This document shows, piece by piece, positions 24,716 to 34,322 of a stretch of 64,000 nt of DNA. The stretch lies in the NCBI GenBank assembly GCA_003132405.1, contig PKXQ01000107.1, positions 117,602-181,601 on the forward strand. The letters are read 5' to 3'. The translations under genes were made by a program, and so were the position numbers. The stretch is from Acidobacteriaceae bacterium. Its GTDB lineage: Bacteria > Acidobacteriota > Terriglobia > Terriglobales > Acidobacteriaceae. The notes under the pieces are model-generated. The model was not told the DNA's origin, made no database searches, and saw nothing but the letters and a program-made list of their open reading frames with translations. The stretch's first letter is position 1; each line of letters starts with the position of its first letter.

Positions 24716-25516
24716 ATGTCGACTAAGGTGCGACCCACAACTCCCAGTCAGCAACACTATGCAACATACCCCACCCTCCGCGGGAAGAACGTTCTCATCA
24801 CTGGAGGCGCGACTGGCATCGGAGAGGTATTGGTTTCGCGCTTCGCGGAACAGGGCGCGCGGGTTGCTTTTCTTGACATCGAGGATGCGCAAGCCAAAAA
24901 ACTGGTCGCGCGTATCGCGAGGAATGGGAGTGTACCACCTCGATACCTGCACTGCGATTTGACGGATTTGGCAGCCATCCGGGAGTGTGTCGCAAGTGTA
25001 ATCAGCTCTTTTAAGGGAATCGATGTACTAGTAAATAATGCCGCCAACGATGAGCGCCACTCCGTCGAAGATGTATCTCCTGAACTTTGGGACCGGCTGA
25101 TGGCGGTGAACCTGCGGCATCAGTTCTTCACAACGCAGGCTGCTCTTCCCGCACTGAAGAAGGCGATGAAAGGCTCGATCATAAATATGAGTTCGATTGC
25201 CTGGCTGATCCCGTCGACGGGGCTGCCCCTGTACGTTGCAGCTAAAGCAGCGATCGTCGGACTAACGCGAACGTTGGCGCACGAAGTCGGAAAGGAAAAT
25301 ATTCGAGTGAATTGTGTGCTCCCGGGAGCGATCGTCACGGAACGTCAAAATCGCCTGTGGTTGACCGCAAAGTACAGAGCTGAAATTTTGTCAGGCCAGG
25401 CCTTGAAACGTCATATCCTGCCGAATGAGGTCGCAAGTCTCGTGCTCTTTTTGGCCGCGGACGACAGCAGTGGAATGAGCGGACAAAGCTACATTGTCGA
25501 CGGCGGATGGGCATGA
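24716..25516 (+). CDS. SDR sugar dehydrogenase, XylB (D-xylose dehydrogenase)-like
   Basis: This ~266-residue classical SDR has cofactor motif TGGATGIG, an Asp at FLDIE favouring NAD, NNAAND, the catalytic Ser in SSIAW and YVAAK. The stretches YPTLRGKNVLITGG, NDERHSVEDV, VNLRHQFFTTQA and the C-terminal VDGGWA are close to Caulobacter D-xylose 1-dehydrogenase as I recall it. It would oxidise an aldose to its lactone at C1. The start may be ATG 24716 or an upstream GTG at 24671. It stands alone between the truncated TonB gene and the convergent GH5-like gene. With the IlvD-type dehydratase it could form a pentose-oxidation route. Confidence 0.8.
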   Translation: MSTKVRPTTPSQQHYATYPTLRGKNVLITGGATGIGEVLVSRFAEQGARVAFLDIEDAQAKKLVARIARNGSVPPRYLHCDLTDLAAIRECVASVISSFKGIDVLVNNAANDERHSVEDVSPELWDRLMAVNLRHQFFTTQAALPALKKAMKGSIINMSSIAWLIPSTGLPLYVAAKAAIVGLTRTLAHEVGKENIRVNCVLPGAIVTERQNRLWLTAKYRAEILSGQALKRHILPNEVASLVLFLAADDSSGMSGQSYIVDGGWA

Positions 25517-25552
25517 AGCTCTGTGGCTTTGACTTCGCTGATCCTGACTTCG

Positions 25553-26797
25553 CTAATCACGAGGCCGCGGATTCGGAGTTCGGGCCAATTCTTTCTGCAA
25601 ATAAAGGGCTGCCGGCCGTAGGTAACCGCTGGGATAAACCAGATCCGCAAATGGCGTAAACATTCTTCCGACCATGCCGCCCCACGCATACCACCCGATG
25701 CCGGAGTTCAGAATGACAGGTAAAGTTCGCTGGTAGTGTCGCAGTTGGCCTTCGTCCGTAGAGAGGTTCTCTTCGCCATAGTCTTTAAGCCAGTTGTCGG
25801 TGTTTGCCAGACCCTCAGACAATATCAAAGGCTTGTTCGCCTGGTGGGCAATATCGGCGGCCGCTTTCAAGTTCTTCGATAGTTCGTCGCCGAGAAGATA
25901 AGAATGAATCGAGAGCACGGTCTCGTATCTGGCGAACATCTTCAGATCTTCGAGGCTCCCGGCACCGATAGTGCGAACGGCGCCAGGGTATTTCTCCTGG
26001 AGGTAGGTGGCGACGTGTACCACGAAGGCTTCCACTTCACTTTCGCCCTCCTTATAAGTTAACGCCGAGGGCAAATCCATTAGCGTAGACGGCTCGTTCA
26101 TCACATCGAAAGCGAGGACTCCCGGATGGCCAGCTGCAGTCTTCATCACGGCATCGGTATAAGCGTCCATCTCGGACCAGTTTTCCCGGCCGATTTTGCG
26201 CGCTCCCGGATTCGGCGTCCAGCTCTGCCAGAAAATCACGTCGAAAGGTGTGTCGTCTGCGACAGGGACGAGTATCTCTCTGCCCCTTCCTTCGGCGAAC
26301 GTAGCATAGCGGCTGCGCAGAAGTTGTTTCTGTTGGTCCGACAGCGATGGCAGATGAAGAAAGTGATCATAAGCTTCGTGCACCGTCATCTCGACAGCAT
26401 TACGGCGCGGCTCGATCCCGCAAGAATCGAAGAGTACGAGGATGACGGAGAGTTTATGCTTCTCAGAAAGAGCCAGAGCAGCGCTCAGATTGCCAACAAA
26501 AAGAGAAGGATTTTCACGCCACGCCTGCTGGCTGAGCCATAGCCGCACACTGTTGAACCCTAGTTTTTCCATCCAGCCGAATTCACGGTCGGCCGACTGT
26601 GAATCGAAATGAAGCCACATATCGGTAGCATTGGCCGCATTGGAGGTGAAGAAGTTGACGCCTCGGAGTTGTCTCCAATGAGAGTCCTGTGCCACTGCGG
26701 CCGATCCCGCAAACAGGGTTGAACAAAGAAGGCACAGCAGCCTGGCCGCCAGCAAACGGGCAGACGAGCCTCTGCGGGCACCCGCATTCATTGCCAT
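25553..26797 (-). CDS. GH5-like secreted glycoside hydrolase
   Basis: This is a ~414-residue enzyme. A signal peptide follows the ATG at 26797 (AAGG upstream), with core LLAARLLCLLCSTLFAGSA and cleavage after AVAQ. An upstream ATG at 26866 would add 23 residues. The TIM barrel shows RGVNFF, then the acid/base Glu in FDVMNEPS (about residue 235) and the nucleophile Glu in PLILSEG (about 328), the clan GH-A pattern of GH5-type cellulases and mannanases. No carbohydrate-binding module is evident. It may act on beta-linked hemicellulose. The gene converges with the XylB-like gene and diverges from the XylR-type regulator. Confidence 0.8.
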   Translation of the reverse strand: MAMNAGARRGSSARLLAARLLCLLCSTLFAGSAAVAQDSHWRQLRGVNFFTSNAANATDMWLHFDSQSADREFGWMEKLGFNSVRLWLSQQAWRENPSLFVGNLSAALALSEKHKLSVILVLFDSCGIEPRRNAVEMTVHEAYDHFLHLPSLSDQQKQLLRSRYATFAEGRGREILVPVADDTPFDVIFWQSWTPNPGARKIGRENWSEMDAYTDAVMKTAAGHPGVLAFDVMNEPSTLMDLPSALTYKEGESEVEAFVVHVATYLQEKYPGAVRTIGAGSLEDLKMFARYETVLSIHSYLLGDELSKNLKAAADIAHQANKPLILSEGLANTDNWLKDYGEENLSTDEGQLRHYQRTLPVILNSGIGWYAWGGMVGRMFTPFADLVYPSGYLRPAALYLQKELARTPNPRPRD

Positions 26798-27003
26798 GGA
26801 AACCTTGCGTGTCGGGACAGAATATAAAAGGCGGGCCATATTTTCCAGTGCAGCGAACCTTCGCAAGCGCCGATTATCCTAACATGAATCGTGTGCCTTG
26901 AAGTCGCAACTACCCGACTATGGCCCGGCGCCGGACATATTCTTGACTGTTAGGCCTTTACAGAATTTGCCAACCGCTTTCGCGTTGTTGCATACTCTTG
27001 GGC

Positions 27004-28173
27004 ATGTCGTCTTCGGTACGCAAGATTGCCCTGATCTTTGACGCGACCCTGACCTATGACCTGAAGGTGATGACGGGAGTCGCCGCATACCTGCAGGAGG
27101 GTGGCGAGTACAACGTCTATATCGAGGAAAATGCCCTCAAAGACCAGAGGCTGCCCGACCTCCATTCGTGGGGCGGAGATGGAATCATTGCAGACTTTGA
27201 CCATCCCGGCGTAGCAAAGGCCGTCGCAAGGTCGAAGCTTCCGGTTGTGGGTTTCGGCAGCGGTTATGGCTGGGAGGGATCATCGGTTCCCTATTTTTTT
27301 TCCAACAACCAGGTCATTGCCAGGATGGCCGCAGATCACCTCCTCGATCGAGGCTTTCGACACTTCGCATATTGCGGCTATGCTCCGACACCGATCAATG
27401 GCTGGTCCAAAGAACGCGAGAAGTCATTCGCGCAGCGTGTGGGCGAAAGAGGATTCAGTTGCGAAATTTATTCTGACTCCTACAAGACTACGCATCAGTG
27501 GACGTCTGTTCAGCGCTCGCTAGGTAAGTGGTTGGAATCCCTCCCCAAGCCGCTGGGCGTGATGGCCGCGAATGACAACCGTGCACGTCACGTGCTTGAG
27601 TCCTGTCGCACCTTCAATTTGCGGATTCCTCAGGACATCGCTGTGATTGGCGTTGACAATGATGAATTGCTTTGCATCCTTAGCACCCCCCCCCTTACCA
27701 GTATTGAACAAGGAGCAAAACAGGTTGGATACGATGCAGCCGCTCTGCTCGAACACCTCATGTCCGGAAAGAAGTTACGCAAGAAGAACTTTGTGATCGA
27801 CCCGATGGGGATTGTGGTTCGCCAGTCAACGGACGTTCTGGCCATTGACGAACCGAAAGTTGCGAAGGCAATGGCCTTCATCCAGGAGCATGCTTTCGAA
27901 GGCATTAAGGTGCCCGACGTTGTGGAGGCAGCAGCCGTTTCGCGATCGGGACTTGAGACCCGCTTCGCCAAGACGTTGGGATACACAATTCGTGCCGCGA
28001 TACGACAAGTTCAGCTCGAACGAGCCAGACGACTGATCTCAGATACAAATGTCCCTCTAAAACAGGTCGCTTCCGATACTGGATTCCGATCGGTGCAGCA
28101 CATGACCACACTTTTCGGAAAATCCTTCGGACAGTCCCCCGCGAAATATCGTGAGGTGGTCAATTTCTCCTAG
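27004..28173 (+). CDS. XylR-type transcription factor (PBP1-like plus AraC HTH)
   Basis: This ~389-residue regulator has an N-terminal periplasmic-binding-protein-like sugar sensor (about 8-265, with VVGFGSGYGWEG, MAANDNRARHV and AVIGVDND) fused to an AraC-type DNA-binding domain (about 285-385, ending with LKQVASDTGFRS and FGQSPAKYR). This is the architecture of XylR of E. coli. It would bind a pentose or deoxyhexose and activate nearby operons. I use the ATG at 27004; a TTG two codons earlier is possible. The gene is divergent from GH5 and convergent with GH78, so it probably governs one or both clusters. Confidence 0.85.
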   Translation: MSSSVRKIALIFDATLTYDLKVMTGVAAYLQEGGEYNVYIEENALKDQRLPDLHSWGGDGIIADFDHPGVAKAVARSKLPVVGFGSGYGWEGSSVPYFFSNNQVIARMAADHLLDRGFRHFAYCGYAPTPINGWSKEREKSFAQRVGERGFSCEIYSDSYKTTHQWTSVQRSLGKWLESLPKPLGVMAANDNRARHVLESCRTFNLRIPQDIAVIGVDNDELLCILSTPPLTSIEQGAKQVGYDAAALLEHLMSGKKLRKKNFVIDPMGIVVRQSTDVLAIDEPKVAKAMAFIQEHAFEGIKVPDVVEAAAVSRSGLETRFAKTLGYTIRAAIRQVQLERARRLISDTNVPLKQVASDTGFRSVQHMTTLFGKSFGQSPAKYREVVNFS

Positions 28174-28208
28174 AGGTAAGCCGGCCTCCTGGGATGCAAC
28201 GGCCCCGC

Positions 28209-30728
28209 CTATGGCTTCGGCGCAATCTCTGATCCCGTCTCTATCCAGAGGTCATCGTTTCCTTCCACAGAAAAGGTGTATCCGGCTGGACATTGAATGT
28301 GGTATTCATTTTTGCCATCTTTTTTGCGCCAGATCAGGGTGATTACCCCGCCCTCGACCGGAACCCGGCCCCGGCACCAAACCAAACGGACATCAGGAAA
28401 GCGAAGTCGCACCACTTTGTTTACGGAATCGATTTCATATAGACCCAACACGTCCCGATAAAGTAACCGCACAATATGCGAGGCAAAACCGTGATCGCAG
28501 CTTCCGGAGGTTTCTACGTTTTCCCAAAGCGTGCCCGTTCGATCTGCCATGTAAAGGAGAGAGGAAATAGATTCATCGAGAATCTGCTGCCCCAGCCCAA
28601 CGCGAGACAGGAGTTCCAGTCTCATCACATTCCCGATGAACGCGTTGGCCTCATGGACTTCGGGAAAAGCGCCCGTGTCCTTGCGCCGCGGCCCGAGATG
28701 ATCTCGCGCGTTTTCCCACAGCGCCGGATGGCTTTCTGGCGTCACGACGCCGAAGTAAAACGCTGAGTATTGGCAGATTTCAGATCGATTTCGCGTGACG
28801 TTTAGTTTTCCATTCTCCCTGATTGCGTTGTCAACGAAGAACTCTCCGTCAAACGATTGCTTAAGAATGACGCGGCGTATTTTCTCCGCCTCTTCCTCCA
28901 GCTCTGGAATGCTATACATTGCGCCGACCGCCTGAAGTGACGCCGCATAAAGCATGTTGGTGGGATAGTTCACATCCTGAACAAACTTATTAGCGTCAGA
29001 CCATTCCACAAAAACCCATCCCTTGAGTTTTTCCAACAGCCCGTCCTCATTCTTGAAGGCCTGAAAATACTGCGCGAGCTCGAGGACCCGGGGACGCAGG
29101 GCCTCCACCAATGCACGATCACCGCTTCGCCGAAGGTAATCCTCGAGCTGTATCACAAACCACAGGCCCCAGTTGGGAATGAAATTTCCATCAATGTGGT
29201 CGGCGGGATAACACATCGGAAGCATGCCCCTGGGCAAGGAAGGAAAGCTTTCAGGCAGGAGAAAGTTTTCCAGAAAATTGCGCTCCTCGACTGTATCTCC
29301 CGCGAGGGCCTGCGCAGCCTGGGCCGTGAAATAGCTGTCGCAGAGCCATCCGGCTCTCTCGCGAGACGGGCAATCGGTAAAGAGATCCAGCGCATTCTGC
29401 CGGTAAGTTTCGCGGCCCGCCGCAAACAATTGATTGAGCCGGTCGTCGCTGGCCGCAAAATGTGCGCGCTCCACATTGGGGTTGGCATATTCGCGAAGGT
29501 AGATGGACTTCACATCGCACTCGCCAAAAAGCGCGATCAGCTTCAGATACCGCAGCGTATATGGTTCCAACGATTCCACGTGGTAGGTTCCGGGCTCCAA
29601 TTCGTAAAGCACAATGTTGACGCACTTCAGGCGTTTGAAATCCACGTCGCCATCGGTAAGAATTTCGTCGAACGTAAAAAACAGCCGCGCCGACTTCTTG
29701 CATATGACTTCCGCGCCAATAAAACCGGTGAGATTCGTGCCCAAATCCACGATCGTGTAAGACTTCTCCCCCAGGCTTAAAACTTCTTGCGCATTGCATC
29801 GCCGCCGCGCCGTGCTGCTTGGGACAGTCTTCACGGTCTGAAGCTCAATCGACGGAATCACGTCTAATTCTTTCTCCGGGAACCCCTTGAGCGTTGGGCC
29901 GATCTCCGTCAAGGATCGGTCTTTCCATATCGTCTCAGGCTTAAAACCTGTTTCGACCTGCCCTTCGCTGACCCTCCACTCCGGTTGGCGCAAGTAGAAC
30001 AGCGGATTTGGGACGTTACGCGGCAGGAGCTTTTTCGGTGCGAGCGATTTGCACGGGACATGGTCCACGCGTGCCGTGGTGGTCGTGCGCCACTCTTGAT
30101 GCTGCGGCTGCAGGCGATAGACTTCTGAAAATGGGCGCTGGAAGCTGTAGCGCTGCACCTTCCGCACCCTTTCGCGCAGAATGACGGCCTGAAACAAATG
30201 CGACGTTCTTCCCGTAGCCGCTACTACTGAATCGCCGGCGCGGACCTCAGCTTGAAGAAATGATGGCTGATCGAGTACGTAATAACTGTTGACGTTGTAG
30301 CCGGCGACCTCAATCGCAACCACGTTCTTTCCCGGTCGGATAAGTTCGCCAATATCCCACTCGTCGACTCGATAATGTCCGTGCCCCGCGCGCGCCGGAC
30401 CATAACCGCAGAACTCGCCGTTCACGAAACAGCGATAAATCGTCGACGCGGCAATGCGTAAGACGACTGCGCCATCCAATGGACCATCAACCACCGCACG
30501 GAATCCGACGAGAATATTCTTTTCCAGTTCCATGCCTTTCGGCCAAATGGGATGCGCATGAAGAAAATAATGCCGGTCCTTCTCCCCGGTTGCTTCAGTC
30601 GTAGTCGCATGAAGCGGCACGGTAGTGGTTGCAACACCCAGGCTAAGGGTTCCAAGGCCCTGCACGAATCTGCGGCGTGAAAATCCAGATGAGGGTTCCG
30701 GAGCTTTGTCCATATTTGTAGTTCTCAC
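28209..30728 (-). CDS. GH78-like alpha-L-rhamnosidase, Tat-exported
   Basis: This is an 839-residue enzyme. A twin-arginine signal (SRRRFVQGLG) starts it; GTG at 30728 or ATG at 30713 may be the start. Beta-sandwich domains (about 50-420) include the sugar-binding segment FVNGEFCGYGPARAG. The (alpha/alpha)6 catalytic domain has DCPSRERAGWLCDSY, the GH78 signature around the general acid, then NWGLWFVIQLEDY and VFVEWSD. A C-terminal beta-domain contains DVRLVWCRGRVPVEGG. It removes terminal L-rhamnose from plant polysaccharides or glycosides. It is the last gene of the leftward lactonase-hydrolase-dehydratase operon. Confidence 0.85.
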   Translation of the reverse strand: MRTTNMDKAPEPSSGFSRRRFVQGLGTLSLGVATTTVPLHATTTEATGEKDRHYFLHAHPIWPKGMELEKNILVGFRAVVDGPLDGAVVLRIAASTIYRCFVNGEFCGYGPARAGHGHYRVDEWDIGELIRPGKNVVAIEVAGYNVNSYYVLDQPSFLQAEVRAGDSVVAATGRTSHLFQAVILRERVRKVQRYSFQRPFSEVYRLQPQHQEWRTTTTARVDHVPCKSLAPKKLLPRNVPNPLFYLRQPEWRVSEGQVETGFKPETIWKDRSLTEIGPTLKGFPEKELDVIPSIELQTVKTVPSSTARRRCNAQEVLSLGEKSYTIVDLGTNLTGFIGAEVICKKSARLFFTFDEILTDGDVDFKRLKCVNIVLYELEPGTYHVESLEPYTLRYLKLIALFGECDVKSIYLREYANPNVERAHFAASDDRLNQLFAAGRETYRQNALDLFTDCPSRERAGWLCDSYFTAQAAQALAGDTVEERNFLENFLLPESFPSLPRGMLPMCYPADHIDGNFIPNWGLWFVIQLEDYLRRSGDRALVEALRPRVLELAQYFQAFKNEDGLLEKLKGWVFVEWSDANKFVQDVNYPTNMLYAASLQAVGAMYSIPELEEEAEKIRRVILKQSFDGEFFVDNAIRENGKLNVTRNRSEICQYSAFYFGVVTPESHPALWENARDHLGPRRKDTGAFPEVHEANAFIGNVMRLELLSRVGLGQQILDESISSLLYMADRTGTLWENVETSGSCDHGFASHIVRLLYRDVLGLYEIDSVNKVVRLRFPDVRLVWCRGRVPVEGGVITLIWRKKDGKNEYHIQCPAGYTFSVEGNDDLWIETGSEIAPKP

Positions 30729-30770
30729 GCGCTACAACGTTTATTCATCCCGCCGCCGTTGCCGCGACGG

Positions 30771-31685
30771 TTATGACCCGAATATTCGAAAGCGGTTCTC
30801 AGGTTGCCCGCTGACGGTCGTCTCAATTGCAAACAGTCCGCCCGCCAGCCGGTCACTCGGCGGCGCGTCTGCCATTGCAGTTGTGACATAAAGAGTTTTT
30901 CGATCGTCCCCACCGAACGCACAAGTTGTAATATTCTTCACTGGCATCTCAATGACGCAGTCAATTCGGCCGTCAGGCGCAACCCGGACAACGCAGCCTC
31001 CGTAATACCGGCTGTTCCACAAATAGCCTTCCGCATCGACCGTGGAACCATCGGGCAGACCGCGCGGAAAACCCTTTAGAAAAGGACGTTCATTCGCAAT
31101 CGTCTGCGTGGAGGGGTCGTAGTCATAGCACCAGATCGTGTTGGCGAGAGAGTCGGCAAAATATTGAACTCGGCGGTCAGGGCTCCACGCCAGTGTATTG
31201 GAGATGCCAATGTCTGTCCGATGTATGGTTGCGCCAGCGTTGCAGTCAATACGATCGGAGTCGAGACGATAGAGAACGCCGTCTTTCCGGTCAATGGCGG
31301 AAGGAGTACCGTCCGGATTCACGTTATTCTGCATCGAACCGATCCAAAGCGAACCACACGGATCGACTCGACTCTCATTCAGTCGGACCTGCGGCCATCC
31401 CGTAGGGCGAAAGATCGGATCGCGCCGTACGTCAGATGCTGGCTCCCAAAGGATTACGCCAGAGCCAAGTACGACAACCAGCACATCGTCTCGATCCGTG
31501 AGCGTGAGCGCGGTGACCGGTTCATCAAAAAACCAGGTACGGACACACTTATCCGCTAGCGTGTAACGATGAATCAGAAAGCGATTGATGTCCGTCCAGT
31601 ACACGGCGCGATGGGCTTCGTGCCACACCACGCCTTCGCCACACCGGTCGCCCGTGGGCGCAACGCAGATCGGTTCGAAGATCAT
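30771..31685 (-). CDS. SMP-30/gluconolactonase-family sugar lactonase
   Basis: This 304-residue six-bladed beta-propeller of the SMP-30/gluconolactonase/LRE family has the metal-binding Glu in GEGVVWHE, RLNESRVDPCGSLWIGSM, an Asn in ISNTLAWSPD and the Asp in LPDGSTVDAEGYLWN. It would hydrolyse a sugar-1,4- or 1,5-lactone to the acid. It lies in a tight operon: 11 bases after the FAH-family hydrolase gene and 42 bases before the GH78 gene. This matches the second step (LRA2-type) of non-phosphorylating L-rhamnose or pentose oxidation. Cytoplasmic; no signal peptide. Confidence 0.88.
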   Translation of the reverse strand: MIFEPICVAPTGDRCGEGVVWHEAHRAVYWTDINRFLIHRYTLADKCVRTWFFDEPVTALTLTDRDDVLVVVLGSGVILWEPASDVRRDPIFRPTGWPQVRLNESRVDPCGSLWIGSMQNNVNPDGTPSAIDRKDGVLYRLDSDRIDCNAGATIHRTDIGISNTLAWSPDRRVQYFADSLANTIWCYDYDPSTQTIANERPFLKGFPRGLPDGSTVDAEGYLWNSRYYGGCVVRVAPDGRIDCVIEMPVKNITTCAFGGDDRKTLYVTTAMADAPPSDRLAGGLFAIETTVSGQPENRFRIFGS

Positions 31686-31696
31686 CGCGCCGTCCG

Positions 31697-32545
31697 CTAT
31701 CCCGCCTCGGCCGTAACCATCTGGTTCTGTTGCCCAAGGCCGGATATGCGCAGTTGAAGCCGATTTCCCGGACGCAAGTAAAGCGGTGGCTTTCGGCCAA
31801 AACCCACGCCAGGCGGCGTACCGGTGGAAATTATGTCGCCCGTTCTCAGGCTCATGAACCGGCTGACATAGCTAATCAAGCTGGCAACTCCGAAAATCAT
31901 AGTTCGCGTATTCCCGCTTTGGCGGCGCTGACCATCTACGTCAAGCCACAGATCAAGATTCTGCGGATCGGGCACTTCGTCGGGCGTCACCAGCCAGGGA
32001 CCGACAGGACCGAAAGTATCGGCGCTCTTGCCTTTGACCCACTGGCCCGTGCCTTCCAATTGAAAAGCGCGTTCGGAGAGATCATTGACTATGCAATATC
32101 CGGCGACGTGCGATAGCACATTGGCCTCCTCTACATATTTGCCCGGTTTGCCGATGACAACGCCCAGTTCGATCTCCCAGTCCATCTTTTGCGATCCGCG
32201 TGGGATTAAAACGTCATCGTCGGGGCCACAAATGGATGACGTAGCTTTCATGAAGATCACCGGTTCGGAAGGCACTGCCATTCCGGACTCCGCCGCGTGA
32301 TCGGAATAATTTAGACCTATGCAGATAAATTTTCCGACGCTAGCAACGCAAGGACCAATCCGTGTTTGGCCGGACACTTTTGGTAAAGTCGCCAGGTCGA
32401 TGTCGCGCAGCTTCTCAATCGCATCGGGAAGTAAAGATTCTCCTCCAACGTCAGAAATAATTCCCGACAAGTCACGTATTTCGCCGGCCCCATCGAGAGC
32501 ACCAGGTTTTTCCTCTCCCGGCGCACCATAGCGTAGTAATTTCAC
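31697..32545 (-). CDS. FAH-family hydrolase, 2,4-diketo-3-deoxy-sugar-acid type
   Basis: This 282-residue member of the fumarylacetoacetate hydrolase superfamily has CIGLNYSDHAAESG, PVIFMKATSSICGPDDD, the metal-ligand strand DWEIELGVVIGK and STGTPPGVGFGRKPP. It is the usual length for this group. Known relatives hydrolyse 2,4-diketo-3-deoxy-L-fuconate or -rhamnonate to pyruvate and L-lactate (LRA6 type), or act as ureidoglycolate lyase. Here the lactonase and IlvD-type dehydratase genes flank it in one leftward operon, which favours the sugar-acid role. The ATG at 32545 follows AGGAGAGGG-like purines. Confidence 0.85.
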   Translation of the reverse strand: MKLLRYGAPGEEKPGALDGAGEIRDLSGIISDVGGESLLPDAIEKLRDIDLATLPKVSGQTRIGPCVASVGKFICIGLNYSDHAAESGMAVPSEPVIFMKATSSICGPDDDVLIPRGSQKMDWEIELGVVIGKPGKYVEEANVLSHVAGYCIVNDLSERAFQLEGTGQWVKGKSADTFGPVGPWLVTPDEVPDPQNLDLWLDVDGQRRQSGNTRTMIFGVASLISYVSRFMSLRTGDIISTGTPPGVGFGRKPPLYLRPGNRLQLRISGLGQQNQMVTAEAG

Positions 32546-32585
32546 TTCCCTCTCCTATACCTTCCTGGAAGGTATCCCTAATAGC

Positions 32586-34316
32586 TCAATGCGACTCTCG
32601 CGGAATGTCGTCGCCGCGGCCACCCGTCAGGAAGTCCAGGTCCGCTCCCGTGTTCGCCTGCATCACGCGCTCGACATAGAGTTGCTGGTAGCCGCCCTTC
32701 ATGGAGTTCACCGGAGGCTGCCATTGCCTGCGCCGCCGCTCCAACTTTTCCGGCGAAACATCGAGGTGAAGCCGTCGCGATTCCACGTCTAATTCGATGA
32801 CGTCGCCGTCCTGAACCAATGCAAGGTTGCCGCCCACCGCGGCCTCGGGACAAACGTGCAGCACCACCGTTCCATAGGCCGTCCCGCTCATGCGCGCATC
32901 TGAGACGCGCACCATGTCGGTGATGCCGCGCTTCAGCAACTTGGCCGGCAAACCCATGTTGCCCACCTCGGCCATTCCCGGATAACCCTTCGGCCCGCAA
33001 TTTTTCAATACAAGAACGCAATTCTCGTCGACATCAAGATCGGGATTGTCGATGCGCCCTTTGTAATGTTCGATATTCTCAAATACCACAGCGCGCCCGC
33101 GATGCTGCATAAGATGGGGCGAAGCCGCCGAAGGCTTGAGGACTGCGCCATCCGGCGCCAGGTTGCCGCGCAACACCGCGATGCCGCCGTGCTCGACCAT
33201 CGGTTTTTCCAGGGGCCGGATGACTTCGGGATTCCAGTTCGGAGCAGAGTGGCAATTTTCCCAGACTGTTTTGCCATTGACGGTCAGAGCATCGCGATGA
33301 ATGAGGTTGCGCTCGTCGAGCGCGCGAATAATCGCGGGCAGCCCACCGGCGTAATAAAAATCCTCCATGAGAAAACGGCCCGAGGGCATTAGATCCAGCA
33401 GCGTCGGCACATTCCGGCCAAGAGAATCCCAATCGTCGAGTGTAACGTTCACACCAATGCGTCCGGCAATCGCAAGCAGGTGAATTACCGCGTTGGTCGA
33501 CCCGCCCACCGCTCCATTTACGACGATTGCGTTCTCGAAGGCTTCGCGAGTCAAAATGCGGCTGATTCGCACATCATCCCGCACCATGTCGACAATCCGC
33601 GCGCCCGCAGTGTGGGCCAGGACATAGCGCCGCGAATCCACGGCGGGGATGGCCGCGTTATGCGGCAATCCGAGCCCGAGCGCCTCGACCATGCACGCCA
33701 TGGTGGAGGCCGTACCCATGGTCATGCAGTGGCCAGCGGAGCGCGACATGCAAGCCTCGGCGTCCATATACGCCTGCGTGCTCACAGTGCCGGCTTTCAA
33801 TTCCTCTTCAAAACGCCAGACTGCCGTCCCCGAGCCGATGTCGTGCCCGTGATATTTTCCGTTGAGCATCGGGCCACCCGAAACGACCAACGCCGGGACG
33901 TTGCAGCTCGCGGCCCCCATGACCAGGGACGGCGTAGTTTTATCGCAGCCGCACAACAGCACCACGCCGTCGATCGGGTTCCCGCGGATCGACTCTTCGA
34001 CATCCATGCTGACCAAATTCCGGAAGAGCATCGCCGTTGGCCGGATGTTCGTCTCCCCCAGCGACATAACGGGAAACTCGAGAGGCAGGCCTCCGGCCTC
34101 CCAGACGCCGCGTTTGACGTACTCGGCAATGTGGCGAAAATGCGCGTTGCAGGGCGTCAGTTCCGACCAGGTGTTGCAGATGCCGATGACGGGACGCCCA
34201 TCAAATACATGGTCGGGAAATCCCTGGTTGCGCATCCAGCTGCGATGCACAAAACCGTCTTTGTCGGTTTTTCCAAACCACGCAGCGGAGCGATACTTGC
34301 GCTTCTCGTCAGGCAT
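32586..34316 (-). CDS. IlvD/Edd-family sugar-acid dehydratase
   Basis: This 576-residue iron-sulfur dehydratase has three conserved cysteines at residues 47 (GICNTWS), 124 (LCGCDKT) and 189 (AEACMSRS). These are the [2Fe-2S] ligands of the L-arabinonate/D-xylonate dehydratase branch, which also carries the AGHCMTMGTAST segment. It removes water from an aldonic acid to give a 2-keto-3-deoxy acid. It is read after the remains of rhaB and rhaI and before the FAH hydrolase and lactonase, so it is part of a sugar-oxidation operon. The substrate may be a pentonate or a 6-deoxyhexonate; the window also encodes an enolase-type rhamnonate dehydratase. Confidence 0.9.
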   Translation of the reverse strand: MPDEKRKYRSAAWFGKTDKDGFVHRSWMRNQGFPDHVFDGRPVIGICNTWSELTPCNAHFRHIAEYVKRGVWEAGGLPLEFPVMSLGETNIRPTAMLFRNLVSMDVEESIRGNPIDGVVLLCGCDKTTPSLVMGAASCNVPALVVSGGPMLNGKYHGHDIGSGTAVWRFEEELKAGTVSTQAYMDAEACMSRSAGHCMTMGTASTMACMVEALGLGLPHNAAIPAVDSRRYVLAHTAGARIVDMVRDDVRISRILTREAFENAIVVNGAVGGSTNAVIHLLAIAGRIGVNVTLDDWDSLGRNVPTLLDLMPSGRFLMEDFYYAGGLPAIIRALDERNLIHRDALTVNGKTVWENCHSAPNWNPEVIRPLEKPMVEHGGIAVLRGNLAPDGAVLKPSAASPHLMQHRGRAVVFENIEHYKGRIDNPDLDVDENCVLVLKNCGPKGYPGMAEVGNMGLPAKLLKRGITDMVRVSDARMSGTAYGTVVLHVCPEAAVGGNLALVQDGDVIELDVESRRLHLDVSPEKLERRRRQWQPPVNSMKGGYQQLYVERVMQANTGADLDFLTGGRGDDIPRESH

Positions 34317-34322
34317 GAAGTT

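Noticed and set aside
26960-26990. A fifth operator copy upstream of the XylR-type gene (TTCTTGACTGTTAG)
   Set aside because: Only the right arm resembles the repeat; the left arm GACAAGCAT is missing.
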